In this document: positions 23,991 to 33,853 of the stretch, piece after piece
Layout: every line of letters begins with the position of its first letter
Position numbering within the stretch: the stretch's first letter is position 1
Assembly: GCA_029582265.1 (NCBI GenBank)
Contig: CM055835.1
Coordinates: 7,803,500 to 7,867,499 of the forward strand
Length of the DNA stretch: 64,000 nt
Direction of reading: 5' to 3'
From: Zoroaster sp. YZ-2022
Lineage: Eukaryota; Echinodermata; Asteroidea; Forcipulatida; Zoroasteridae
Notes under the pieces: model-generated
What the model was told of the DNA's origin: nothing
Databases searched by the model: none
The model's input: only the letters and a program-made list of their open reading frames with translations
Position numbers and translations under genes: made by a program

Positions 23991-25209
23991 CCGCCTCACT
24001 TAGACGCAGCGACTTCCGAGCAGATGCCCTCACATGTGGCCACCAAGGCCTGGGATGATAGTGCCTTGGGACAACTAGCGTCACAGATACGTTTCCCCAG
24101 TCACGCAACAGCCGAAGAAGTGAAGGGATAAGGACGAAGGGGGGGGGGAATACATACAACACCTCCCCTCTAGGGCAAGGCTGAGCAAACACATTCACAC
24201 CCGCAGTGCCTTGAACTGGATATCTGGAGAAAAATTTTAGAGGAAGTCCTGCTCTCCCTTTCGGTACATTTGACGGCAAGGCCATGAGGTCCCATGTGAA
24301 CCCAGTATCGCCCCCAAACTCTTTTTGGAGGAAACGCCATAGGGAGGGAGGCAGTCGTGAGTCTGCCATGGACAGCATCCTGGAGGGGGCATCGGCTGAA
24401 TTTTCGCTAGAGGGCACCCACTGGAGCCGCAGATCAAAATTAGCCTTCAGAGTGAACGCAAATATGAGTCTCAAGACCCTCGCAAGAGCAGTCGACCTCG
24501 CCTTCAGACCAGACCATGCATGATATAGGCTTTCAGCGTCCACCTGAACATCTACCCTTCTGTCCCATAAATGGTCCATCACTGAGATGAGGACAAAATA
24601 AAGGGCCAAGGCCTCCTTGTAGCATATATCCCTTGACGTCTGTACCTCTGGTGGCCAGTAATCTCCGAAGGAGACTTCTTCCTTTTCGAGCGAAAGCACA
24701 CCGCCCCATCTGTAGCCTGACGCGTCTGAACTAAGCCGCAATGTTAGATGTCGTTCTTGCCTCCAAGGGATTGGCTCCGAAACATAATCAATGAACCGCC
24801 AGAAGAGAACTTCATCCCGTACTGGCTGCGGCAAGGGTACCAGTGCGACATCATCTAGTTTGGCCATAAAGGCGCAACACTTCCGCACAAACAGCCGGGC
24901 AGCCGGGAACACTAGTACAAAGCTCTGACACTTCCCAATGAAACGCTGTATGGTCTTCAAATGCACTCCCTCCCCAGACAGAATATCCTCTCTCACTCTA
25001 GCGAATACAGCTTTCTTTTTCTCCGGTAACCAAAATGATAAGGATTTTGAGCAGATGCCTAAACCCAAATGGACCATTCGCGAAACAGGCTGCAACTGAC
25101 TTTTCTTTAGGTTAATGAAATAGCCCAATTTAGATTGCATGTAGCACACCACGTACAAAGCCCGTGACGCCCTCTTGTAGGCCTCCTCTTCACCGGCACC
25201 CAACGGTCT
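23991..25209 (-). CDS. Pol C-terminal part: RT thumb, RNase H and methyltransferase-like domain
   Basis: In the open frame that begins at 25,215, residues 1-160 hold the RT connection (SRMVHLG, HLKTIQRFIGKCQS). RNase H follows with all four acidic residues: Asp164 in LSSDAS, Glu201 in KEALAL, Asp226 in VDAES and Asp275 in NSADAPSR. Residues about 306-395 (FTWDLMALPSN, VFAQPCP, YVFPPPF, TLVVPR, RPWWP) match the segment after RNase H in DIRS elements, usually called a Dam-like adenine methyltransferase; I cannot tell whether it is active. The 5' edge is an acceptor TTAATTGCAG at 25,210. No good donor is left upstream, where a CA microsatellite (25,229-25,254) sits. Confidence 0.85.
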
Positions 25210-25228
25210 CTGCAATTAATAATCAAAA

Positions 25229-25254
25229 CATTTTGTGTGTGTGTGTGTGTGTGC
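25229..25254. repeat. (GT)n microsatellite inside pol
   Basis: About nine GT units between the RT active-site exon and the RNase H exon. It lies where an intron of this element is expected and may have destroyed or lengthened it. Confidence 0.9.
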
Positions 25255-25261
25255 TTCAATT

Positions 25262-26184
25262 CCTATAGGCTTCCCCAACAAAGCGATCGTCAATCCAGAC
25301 TTCTGTATGAATTCCCCTGTTTTTTAGCCAGTTTGATAGACAAAACCCCATAGTAGAATAAATATATGCGCTATTCTTAAAGCCAAACGGCAACGTTGAA
25401 TCCACAAAGAAGAACCCCGCCCATTCAAAGCCGCAAAAAGTTTTGACCTTTCAGTGAGGAAGATTTGCTTGTAACCTTGGGCATCGTCAGTTGCAGAGAA
25501 GAAGCCTCCTTTATTTATGGATTTGGCAATATCTCCCAAGGGCACCAGTTTGAAGGGCGTGTCTTTACACCAAAGATTTGGACCTTTCATGGACAGTATT
25601 AGTCTGGGCTTGCTCGGTTCCACCGATAGGGCATTTACACACCTAGGGGGCGATACCTCGTTTACTGCCCCTAGAAGCTCCACTGAACCCTCTATCAAGC
25701 GCTTTATAATAGTGTCATTAATAAAATGAACATACTGCCTGCAGACGGGAGCGTTCGGAAAATACATGTGAGGCGGTGTGTCTGATTTAAAATTTCGGCC
25801 CCGGTATGTCCCCTGGAAGGGCTGGAAAAACTCGTACAAATCTACACCACCGTGTAACCAAGTCCCAACTTGTGCACTTATTCCCGGGCATTCGGCCAAA
25901 ACGAGGTCCCAAACGTCCCGTTGTTCGTGCAAACTACCTGCCACGAATAAATCGGGGTCGCGAAAGCGAAGGGCATTAAAATCCGGCAAACAAATACCGG
26001 CTAAAACCTCCGCCGGCTTTGGGGCGGACCCACACGGAGCATCTGCCGCCCTTCCTGATATATCAACCCATGAATATCTCCCACGTTTCCGCTTTGAGGC
26101 CTGAGCTGCTACAGGATCAAAATAATACTCAGATGAATACTCCCATATATGATATTTGAGAATGTCCAAGTATCGCTTGTATGC
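25262..26184 (-). pseudogene. Reverse transcriptase, N-terminal and palm, frameshifted
   Basis: The 5' edge is an acceptor CTTACCCTTGCAG before GCATACAAG at 26,184. The frame contains an N-terminal region (WDLVLAECPGI), an RT entry motif EPSKPRLIL and motif A in FFSATDDAQGYKQI, then runs off into a wrong frame and stops at 25,324. The continuing palm sequence (LPFGFKNSAY) and the catalytic motif C, WIDDRF (IDD at 25,287-25,295), lie in another frame. The shift falls at a run of five T near 25,440, consistent with loss of one base. This could be real decay or a homopolymer sequencing error. The spacing between motifs A and C is otherwise normal for DIRS-type RT. Confidence 0.8.
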
Positions 26185-26329
26185 CTGCAAGGGTAAGACA
26201 GGGAGAGAATGGGAAAGAAACAACCCACTAAGAAACAGTTCATCAAGGGAAAACATGAGTCAAATCTTGACATACAATATTACAACTTTTATTTACTGGC
26301 ACACATTCTGTGACAATTTCTTCCTTCTC

Positions 26330-26333
26330 TCTT

Positions 26334-26364
<31 letters not shown>

Positions 26365-26420
26365 CCATCCTTCCTGTCTTTCTTATTCTTCTTATCTTTT
26401 TTTTATTTTTTTTAAATTTA
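26330..26420. repeat. Poly-T and T-rich low complexity
   Basis: A run of about 27 T followed by T-rich sequence, between the gag and pol parts of the DIRS-like element. Confidence 0.9.
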
Positions 26421-26771
26421 TTTTTTTAGAATAGGACATGGGCCTTTCTAAATAGTTTTAATGGTACAATAGGGAAACAATTTATTTGTAAATTTGAAAG
26501 CTCTGAGCTCCTGCGGTGTTTATGCCCGTTCGAAAGATTAGCCTACCGCCTTAGAACATTATAACAATTCTCTGTATTTATTTCTTATTCGTCGACCTGC
26601 TCTTCTCCTTCTCTTATGTATTTATTTGTTGTTTTATAATCCTGATCATTGTTGTTGTCATTAGTACTATAATTTGCTTATCATTTTATTTATTATTATT
26701 GTTATCATTATTGAAAGAACATCTGCTTTGCTCTAGAATATGTCAACCCTTATCAGAGCCGGCTCCCCACT

Positions 26772-27270
26772 CTATATGATTTCTTTGCAATCCCTGGCAA
26801 AATGCCCCCTTTTCTGACAACGGTAACATAATGTCTCTCCCTCTGGGTGCTACGGGAGCACCTCGAGGCCCAAAAGGCTGCCGAAACTGCTGATAACCTG
26901 GCCTGTAACCCTGTCTGCCCCTCACTGAACTCGTCTGATTGGCCAAACGCCCTTTATTATCAATGGGTGGCGAAGCTAACCCCAGATGTTTCCTCGCGAA
27001 CCGCAAACGTTTGTCTGAATCCTCTCCTGTTATAGACTTATAGATGTACATGGCAACGCCATGCATCTTGGCCTCTACGTGTTTTGTACACTCGGATAAG
27101 AGGTTTAAATAAAGGTGTCTCTCCTTCAGATCCTCTGTTGTCAAGGGCACGAAATCCTCCACGTACTTACGGAGCAGAGACATTACGTAAGCCACATTCC
27201 TATCGTAACCGGTCTCTGTACACAACAGCTCCATTCGTAAGGGCTTGTGGACGTCCAGAGCTGATTTGGC
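26772..27270 (-). pseudogene. gag exon 3 with CCHC zinc knuckle, frameshifted
   Basis: The exon opens after GGAATACAG at 27,271 and stays in frame with gag exon 2. It reads through MELLCTETGY and a basic, Gly/Gln/Arg-rich stretch. A perfect C-x2-C-x4-H-x4-C knuckle (CYRCQKRGHFARDC) lies at 26,787-26,828, but in a different frame that ends at a TAG, 26,772-26,774. A single-base indel around 26,830-26,850 would explain this. Knuckles of this kind bind the element's RNA in Gag proteins. Confidence 0.75.
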
Positions 27271-27649
27271 CTGTATTCCAAAACAATCAACCCAATGGAA
27301 GTTTCACCTTTAATTCATATCCATTTTTTTAACCTATTTATTCACTTTACCAGGGCTTGACCGGGGTTTCCTTCTTGTGCAGGGCGCCAATAACTCAAAA
27401 CCGCCTTTACGATCTATTTACCCGTTTTGTCATTTTTTTCATTCATATTAATTTCTTTTATTGGGCATACAATTAAATGGATTCCACAAGATGTCAAAAG
27501 GAAGAGGTACATCGTTCTTTATTACAACTTTATTCAACATTATAAATCGGTGGTCTAGAACGGACCTTCTGGTTACCTCTAAACGAATAACTGGCCAGGG
27601 ACGTGTCCCCTTCTATTATCACTTGCACCCCCTACTGGGATAGGACCTG

Positions 27650-27712
27650 CGACACAGCAGGCTCAAGGCCGACGTCATGCATAACGCTTAAGGCCGACGT
27701 CATGCATAACGC
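27650..27712. repeat. Two-copy 27-bp tandem repeat
   Basis: AAGGCCGACGTCATGCATAA followed by CGCTT occurs twice in tandem inside gag intron 2. Confidence 0.85.
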
Positions 27713-27827
27713 TTAAAGCGCTAACCACTTTCCGTCGCCACATAGAGTAATTGAGCCGGGAATTTCACCGCAAATTTGATAAATGTAAGGACAGTTCCCT
27801 TGAATATGTGGCTTTGCCTATAACAGG

Positions 27828-28187
27828 GCTCTTCCCCTCAATCTTAACCGGTAACCAGCGGGGCTTCTCCCTTTCACACACATAGCCTAAAACCAGGCTT
27901 TCCCTGAACTTAATTCCGTACCATGAAAACAAGGCTTTCCACATTTAATTCTGTAGCGGGGCTTGTCCCCTTTTTAACATAACCTAAAATGTATGTTTTT
28001 CCTCAAATTTATCTTTCACTAGCAGGGCTTTTCCCCTTTTTAACATAACCTAAAATGTAGGTTTTTCCTCAAATTTATCTTTCACTAGAGGGGCTTTTCC
28101 CCTTTTCACATAACCTAAAATGGCGGTTTACCCTCAGTTTTATCTTTCTCACACGGGGCTTTTCCCCCTTGCCACATTACCTGAAAA
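27828..28187. repeat. About 67-bp repeats in gag intron 2 (left part)
   Basis: Five or six degenerate units carry GGGGCTTTTCCCC followed by CACATAACCTAAAATG. They continue at 29,208-29,690 on the other side of the nested LINE, so the array predates it. They lie wholly within the predicted second gag intron. Confidence 0.8.
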
Positions 28188-29202
28188 AATCTAATCTAAT
28201 CTAATCTAATCATTTATTGTTTTAAGTACACCACATACAATTATCTCAGCACACTGTACACCTGTATAAGAGCCCTTTCCATTAACAGTTCCAGTAAAAG
28301 TTAAAAAGTTAAAAAGTTAAAAGATAAAAGTTAAAGTAATTAAAGTAAACAGCGACTACCATAATAAGAACGGAACAAATGAGTTTTAACCAATGACTTA
28401 AAGGATTCATAGCTGCGGGCTGCACGAATGTTTGATGGAAGATCATTCCATGCCATGGGAGCAACAACAGAGAATGTACGATTACCATAACACTTAGTCA
28501 TTATAGAATTCACAGGTGGAGGCTCCAAACGAATCTCACTACTCTGCCTTGTTGATCTCTGCGGAACACGGAGGTTAACCAGGTCAGTGAGGTAGATCGG
28601 CGCTGTGACATTCTCAATTATTTTATAAGTAATAGCAAGGATTTTGAAACGAATCCGCTGTTCGACTGGCAACCAATGAAGATCCCGAAGCACAGGAGTA
28701 ATACTCTCCCGAACTCTGGTTCCAGTTATCAGTCGAGCAGCGGAATTCTGAATGAGTTGTAATTTTTCAGTTGATTTGAATGAAGCCCAAAAAGCAGACT
28801 ATTACAATAGTCCAACCTGGAGGTAACAAAAGCATGAACAAGTTTCTCAGTTGAAGATTTTTCCAACATTTTTCGAACCTTCCCAATCTTCCATAAGGCA
28901 AATGACGCCGATTTACAAAGACTTGTTACATGGTGCTCCATGCTCGCAGCAGAGTCTAAAAAAACTCCAAGATCTCGTACTTTGGACGAAGGATGGACCT
29001 GAACATCACCCACCCACCCGCACACCGACCGCGGCAGCACCGTCAGACACAGTCTTAAACTTTGACGAGAACAAAACTACCTCCGTTTTACTGTCGTTGA
29101 GTGCGAGCCAATTGGATCGCATCCAACATCTGATCTCGTCAACGCATGCCTCAATGGAGGCAATGACTGATGTATCCGCCGGCGTATCACAGGCGATGTA
29201 CA
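28188..29202 (-). mobile_element. 5'-truncated CR1/L2-type LINE nested in the DIRS-like element
   Basis: Three overlapping frames show the C-terminal half of a CR1/L2-type reverse transcriptase: WMRSNWLALNDSKTE, then VRDLGVFLDSAASM and HAFVTSRLDYCNSLLFG, then LRDLHWLPVEQRIRFKIL through GNRTFSVVAPMAWNDLP. Frame changes near 29,030 and 28,720 show decay. The 3' end on the minus strand carries an (ATTAG)n tail, as microsatellite-tailed LINEs do. GAAAA on both sides (28,183-28,187 and 29,203-29,207) is a possible short target duplication. Confidence 0.82.
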
Positions 29203-29207
29203 GAAAA

Positions 29208-29690
29208 GGAGGTTTATCTCCACTTCCTCCTGTACCAGCAGGGCTTTTCCCTTTCTCCACATCACGACAGGGAAGATTTCCCTTTTATTTCATTCCAAAC
29301 CAAAGGGGCTTTACCCTTCACCCATAACCTGGCTCTGGTTTGTTAAAACAATGTATTTGTAGCCCGGGGGTTAAATTGCTATACTGTTTACGAGTTAAAA
29401 CAAAGAGATGGGAATACAAGAATACTATAAAATGGTTACAGACTAAAAGAAACTCCAAAGACTCAACAAAAGATTACAATGCATTCTTTAAAAGGGAAAA
29501 CTATTTCGGTTCAAGATACTGACCAAGTACCGGTAAGGCAATGGACTATTTGTATCTCCCTGTTTTGTACTTGATTGCGGAGATGGAAGATTTTCCTTAA
29601 TTTCATCCCATACCAAAGGGGCTTTACCCCTCACTTATAACCTGAAAACGAGGCTTTGATCATCCCGTGCCAACTGGGGCTTTTCCCCTT
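29208..29690. repeat. About 67-bp repeats in gag intron 2 (right part)
   Basis: Further degenerate GGGGCTTTTCCCC and CATAACCTG units, the continuation of 27,828-28,187. Confidence 0.7.
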
Positions 29691-30119
29691 TACATCTTCA
29701 CATGACAATGGGTCGCTTACCCAACCCCCATACATCTCCACCTTAGATGTATGATACAACATTGGTTTGAAATATGGCTTAGATTGTGATCACTGAATTC
29801 ATAAACTACGTATCAAAGAACTCATGAGAATTTCATCAAAATTTTCGTTCCCGTTTGCGAGAAACTGCAAATAATGGTTACCGTTTGTGCTGTTTTGGTC
29901 ACAGTGTATTCCAACTGATGTAAGGCAATTGGCTGTCGCATTTTCTGATACTATTTTCTCGAACGTGCCGGCGCTGCCGACGGCAATATTCGTCCGTGTG
30001 ATTTTAACAAGTATCATTTAGGTAAACGTTTATTGGAACTCACCACAAAATGCTATCACTACCAAAGCCATATCATACCAATGCGGCGTTTTGTTTTTGT
30101 TTTTTTTACTTCAAAATAC

Positions 30120-30518
30120 CTGAGCTGAAGTGGAGTCCTTGGTGGTTGCTAGTGTGGCTACTGCACCGCTGGGGCCCGCGCCTTGACCTCTGTCAGCTAC
30201 CTGACCAGTTGCAGCATCTTGAGGGGGTGGGTCTGCCTCTTCATGTCGGCGCTTTTTCTTCTGTACTTGCTCATGCAAAGGACCCGCCTCCACTCGCTGG
30301 ATCATCTTCTCAAGATTTCTCCTCTGTCCCCCATTTGGGGCCAGAGCAAGGACCTGAACCTTCCAGGCATCCGTCAAGTCTCCCAACTGCTCCGCGTCGT
30401 CCCAACCATCCTCTATCAAGGCTTGAAAACACTTTTCAGAAATTTTGAATGTGCTACACAGACCTTTAAACGATGCACCAACAGCCTCACCCAAGTCGCC
30501 ATAGGCCCCAGCATTCTC
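30120..30518 (-). CDS. gag exon 2 of the DIRS-like element
   Basis: It starts after a CTAG acceptor at 30,519 and ends at CAG/GTATTT at 30,119. The 399 bases are exactly 133 codons and open throughout. The protein has a globular N-terminal part (EAVGASFKGLCSTFKISEK), then a charged, low-complexity region rich in Gln, Glu and Pro. It splices in phase 0 to exon 1 and to exon 3. I recognise it as gag by position and by the knuckle in exon 3, not by a conserved domain. Confidence 0.7.
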
Positions 30519-30995
30519 CTAGAACAGGGAACATATCAACCATAAATTAACGGAAGGCAGCAACTCATATACAATAACATCATTGTTATCATTGTGTATT
30601 TATTATGAGTGTTATTATTATTGTTATAATAATAATAATTATTATTATTATTTTTTTTTTCTTTCCCCGCTACACTTCAAAACGTCAGTACCTTTCATAC
30701 CAGCGAAAGCCGGCCATCCCTGCCTCTACGCCTTAACCCCAAGATAATCCTAAAAGTGATTAGGGTAAGATTAAGCGGTGTTTATTACTGCCTATGCCTA
30801 CCCAACCGCTATACAGTGTATCTATTCCTTCCCTCTGTCGTTATGCATACAAATGAATAAACTCCATGAACAGTATATATCATGCTTTGCAACCGGCTCC
30901 CCGGGTGCTCTGCCTTCTGTATTTACTATCTGTATCTACTATATATTATTATTATTTTTTTTGGGGGGGGGGTTAATTATGGCTAAATAACTGAC

Positions 30996-31022
30996 CTCAA
31001 TTGCTTCATAGGCTCCTTCCAT
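30996..31022 (-). CDS. gag exon 1 (nine codons, start ATG)
   Basis: ATG at 31,022 gives MEGAYEAIE, followed directly by a GTCAGT donor. It joins in phase 0 to exon 2, whose first residues ENAGAYGD continue the frame. The short repetition of a GAYE/GAYG pattern across the junction supports the join. Intron 1 would be 30,519-30,995. Confidence 0.6.
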
Positions 31023-31308
31023 GGTGAGCCAGCTGATGATCGAACTATACTAGAAACTGATGACGGCGCAAACACCCCCAATCATCGTACGTTACATCTA
31101 CCATGTAAATGCGCTGGCCTGTACCTGCAGCCTTACGCATGCAAGCCTATACTCAAAGGCTACTAATTAGGGGAGATAATAGACGCGCTGAATATTCAAT
31201 TAGATACAAGAAACGAACGGTTCCACCCGAACGAGCTGCTTATAGCGATCTAGGAACCTCCCTACAATGCGTTCCTATTGTCCGAACCCGCTGGTTGACT
31301 ATCGGTGC

Positions 31309-31487
31309 CAGGCCCGTACGCAGGATTTTTTATGGGGTGGTGCGAATTTGTACTGATGGGACCAAAAATGCCTTGGGAAACTATATAACGTCGGTTTCGC
31401 GCCCTTTCATGTGGACCTTTTGTGGACCTTTTGGTAATTTGGGGGGGTGCGTACGCACCCGTCGCACCCCCCCTGCGTACGGGCCTG
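31309..31487. mobile_element. 179-bp DNA element with 15-bp inverted ends, nested
   Basis: CAGGCCCGTACGCAG at the left is exactly inverted at the right as CTGCGTACGGGCCTG. GGTGC flanks both sides (31,304-31,308 and 31,488-31,492), a 5-bp target duplication. It sits in the 5' leader of the DIRS-like element and so inserted after it. The superfamily is not clear from the ends. Confidence 0.85.
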
Positions 31488-31769
31488 GGTGCAGAAAGTC
31501 AAAGGACTGACCCACCATGCTATAACGTTAAGGAATAGCCTGGACAAATTTTGATGTCGGAACCCCATCGCAGAGGTACCCTCCCGCAATTTATATGGGC
31601 AATAAAACTTTTACCTTACATCTTCCTAGCTCCAAGACTAATGAACGCATATGGATCACCTTTTAAAACTTATTCCCTCTATACCATCTGATGAGACGGG
31701 ACATTACGGGGTATTTTGGCAATTTTGCATTGCACCAGCAACAAAACCACCCAGGCGCGGAGACTCCAG

Positions 31770-31823
31770 AATCGCGACTGAAGTATCGTCAGTCGCCCTC
31801 AACGTTCACAGTGATGCAAATAG
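31770..31823. repeat. Inverted terminal repeat (5' end of the DIRS-like element)
   Basis: Exact reverse complement of 21,391-21,444 over 54 bases, ending CAGTGATGCAAATAG. Confidence 0.95.
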
Positions 31824-32377
31824 TTCTAAAAAGAACTGATGGTTACAACTCGACGTTTCGATCAGTAGGCCTATTCTCTGATCGTATTGTATTCATTTGT
31901 TTCGTTTGTATTAATTTTAATGTGGAATTAAGGAAAGCGTATACTCTTTTCTAGTCTTTCCTGAATTCCAACTATACTTTTATTTTGGAGTATCGGTATA
32001 TACAAGTACAACTATTTGCCATTGCTCTCTCTGTCGGCATAATTAATTGGTTGCTTAATGTTGTCTTGTCCGTCATAACTTGCTTCAGCGGCCCTCCAGT
32101 GGTGTAACGGGGGCGGGGGCGGGGGGGAGGGGGGTGGGGGTGTAACGAGGTATAAAATGTTCAGTGGGTTTCTTGTGGTAGGATGGCCTTGTAGAGGTGC
32201 TGGTCACCTGTTATATCTTACCACTCACTGGCTTTGTTTAAAATGAATTTTTGTGTATTTTTTGTCTTTAGGGTTTTAGTTTTATATTTAATTGATGTAG
32301 TCTCATTGCCAGTGTAAAATGTAATAAAATAAAATAAAAAACAACCATATACTGTAGCCATGGACTTTACTTTACTT
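31824..32377. other. Non-coding stretch
   Basis: Nothing gene-like. A G-rich run lies at 32,107-32,141. One TAGGCCTA word lies at 31,866. Confidence 0.5.
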
Positions 32378-32692
32378 TTAAAGGGAAGGTACAACATTGG
32401 TATCTAATTACCTGAATTCCTAATGTGTTGAATTATTGTTATTTGAACGCTAACTTGATGTGAATCTTGATACCAAACATCATGGAAAAAGTATTCCACT
32501 GAAGTGCTCTCATTTCAGAGAAAACACGAAGGCAACTTTTTGCTCAGATCGTTTGCTTGAATACTTGTTTATTCTTTTCTGTTAATTTAGACTCCATGTT
32601 ACTTGTTTAAAGCATCTTGATATAAAGGAAGTAAGCATACACATAGAACAAGTTTTGCTGAAACGACCAATGTTGTACCTTCTTCCCTTCAA
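32378..32692. mobile_element. TTAA-family MITE
   Basis: TTAA, then AGGGAAGGTACAACATTGGT at the left. At the right is ACCAATGTTGTACC followed by TTCTTCCCTT. These are the clearest inverted ends of the family, about 20 bp with an insertion on the right side. Confidence 0.75.
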
Positions 32693-32696
32693 ATAA

Positions 32697-33853
32697 TGTA
32701 TCGCCCGTGTTTGGGCCGATTTGACGGTAAAAATAGATTTAAATCTTGAATTATTAAGGAAATAATAAGCTTTAATTTCACGGACATTGAACGAAAAAAT
32801 TCAGTACCAATAAATTAAAAACTCAAATTAATAAAAGGCGGGACCCGCATTTTAATCCTCGGGTTGCCCACACTGATCTCTGTTATACTGGTTAATGTTA
32901 ATTATTATACAGTATTATACAGTACTACGGTATAATAGAGACCAGTGGTTGCCCGTGCCGTGACCACACAAATTATTGTATGTAACGGACCTTAGCGTGG
33001 CTGTCAAGCAGAACCAAGCGCGTTCGAAATATCGCTTTTATTTACAGTTTCTGACATGCGAATTTTATCTGATGGTATAAAACATCATTTGATATATTTC
33101 GGTCTGATGTGCTGTATGATTTCCAAACAGAATTACGTCTTAATAGGTTCTAACAATTCATTTTAGAACGAATGCGATGTTTGAATGTTTTTGTTTACAC
33201 GATTTTCACGTGAACAGCACAACGTAATAAGCAAAAACCTTTTGACAGGTTGGTTGTATAATGTAGATTTTGATTCCTTTAATCATTTGTATGTCCTCAA
33301 GGGTAGGTAATACAGTGGTCCTACGTACGTTGCTGTCAATATATTTAAAAGCACGCATATTTTTGGGTACTAATGGATTTGTATCTGCATCCATTTTTAA
33401 AATGATGTATAACTTTTGTGTGTTTAGCATTTGTTTATTTAGAAGTTTTAAAAGATATATCGCCCGTGTTTGGCTAAAACGACTCACAAAATAGAAAATA
33501 TAAAGCGAAATAATTTTTTAAGATAATATCGTTGTTAACTAAATTATGAAATTCGCATGTCGGAAATAAAAAGCGATATTTTAAACGCGTTTGATTCTGA
33601 TTGAAAACCGCGCTGGGCAATTTCCGCTGGGTTTTCCACTAACCCTCGGCCTGTTACATAAACTAAATTATGTGGTCACGTGCAAATTGAGGATTAATAC
33701 GAGGGGGCCTTTACAGATTTGTTCGTTCAATGTCTTAAAAGAAAGTAACTTCATTAACCCCCCCCCCAAAAAAAAAAAAAAAAAACAGCAATTCAACATT
33801 TAAATCAATTTTTTTACCGTCAAATCGGCAGAAACACGAGCGATGCATCTTTA
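32697..33853. mobile_element. Foldback DNA element, about 1.15 kb, TTAA at right edge
   Basis: Left end ATCGCCCGTGTTTGGGCCGA followed by TTTGACGGTAAAAATAGATT. The right end is its complement around 33,808-33,849, closing ATCT then TTAA. A further copy of the end (ATCGCCCGTGTTTGGC) lies inside at about 33,460, so two elements may be merged. It is related to 36,552-36,973. There is no coding capacity. Confidence 0.7.

Larger units (their letters stand above)
21391..31823 (-). mobile_element. DIRS-like tyrosine-recombinase retrotransposon with SGNH hydrolase and introns
   Basis: The 54 bases at 31,770-31,823 are the exact reverse complement of 21,391-21,444, giving perfect inverted terminal repeats. 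Between them, on the minus strand and in order, lie gag with a CCHC knuckle, reverse transcriptase, RNase H, a methyltransferase-like segment, an SGNH hydrolase and a tyrosine recombinase. Inverted ends plus an internal complementary region fit DIRS proper, whereas hydrolase genes are, as I recall, a feature of some Ngaro elements, so the combination is notable. Coding parts are separated by segments with good splice signals. A LINE (28.19-29.20 kb) and a 179-bp DNA element (31.3 kb) are nested inside. Frameshifts in gag and reverse transcriptase suggest this copy is inactive, though identical termini suggest a recent insertion. Confidence 0.85.
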
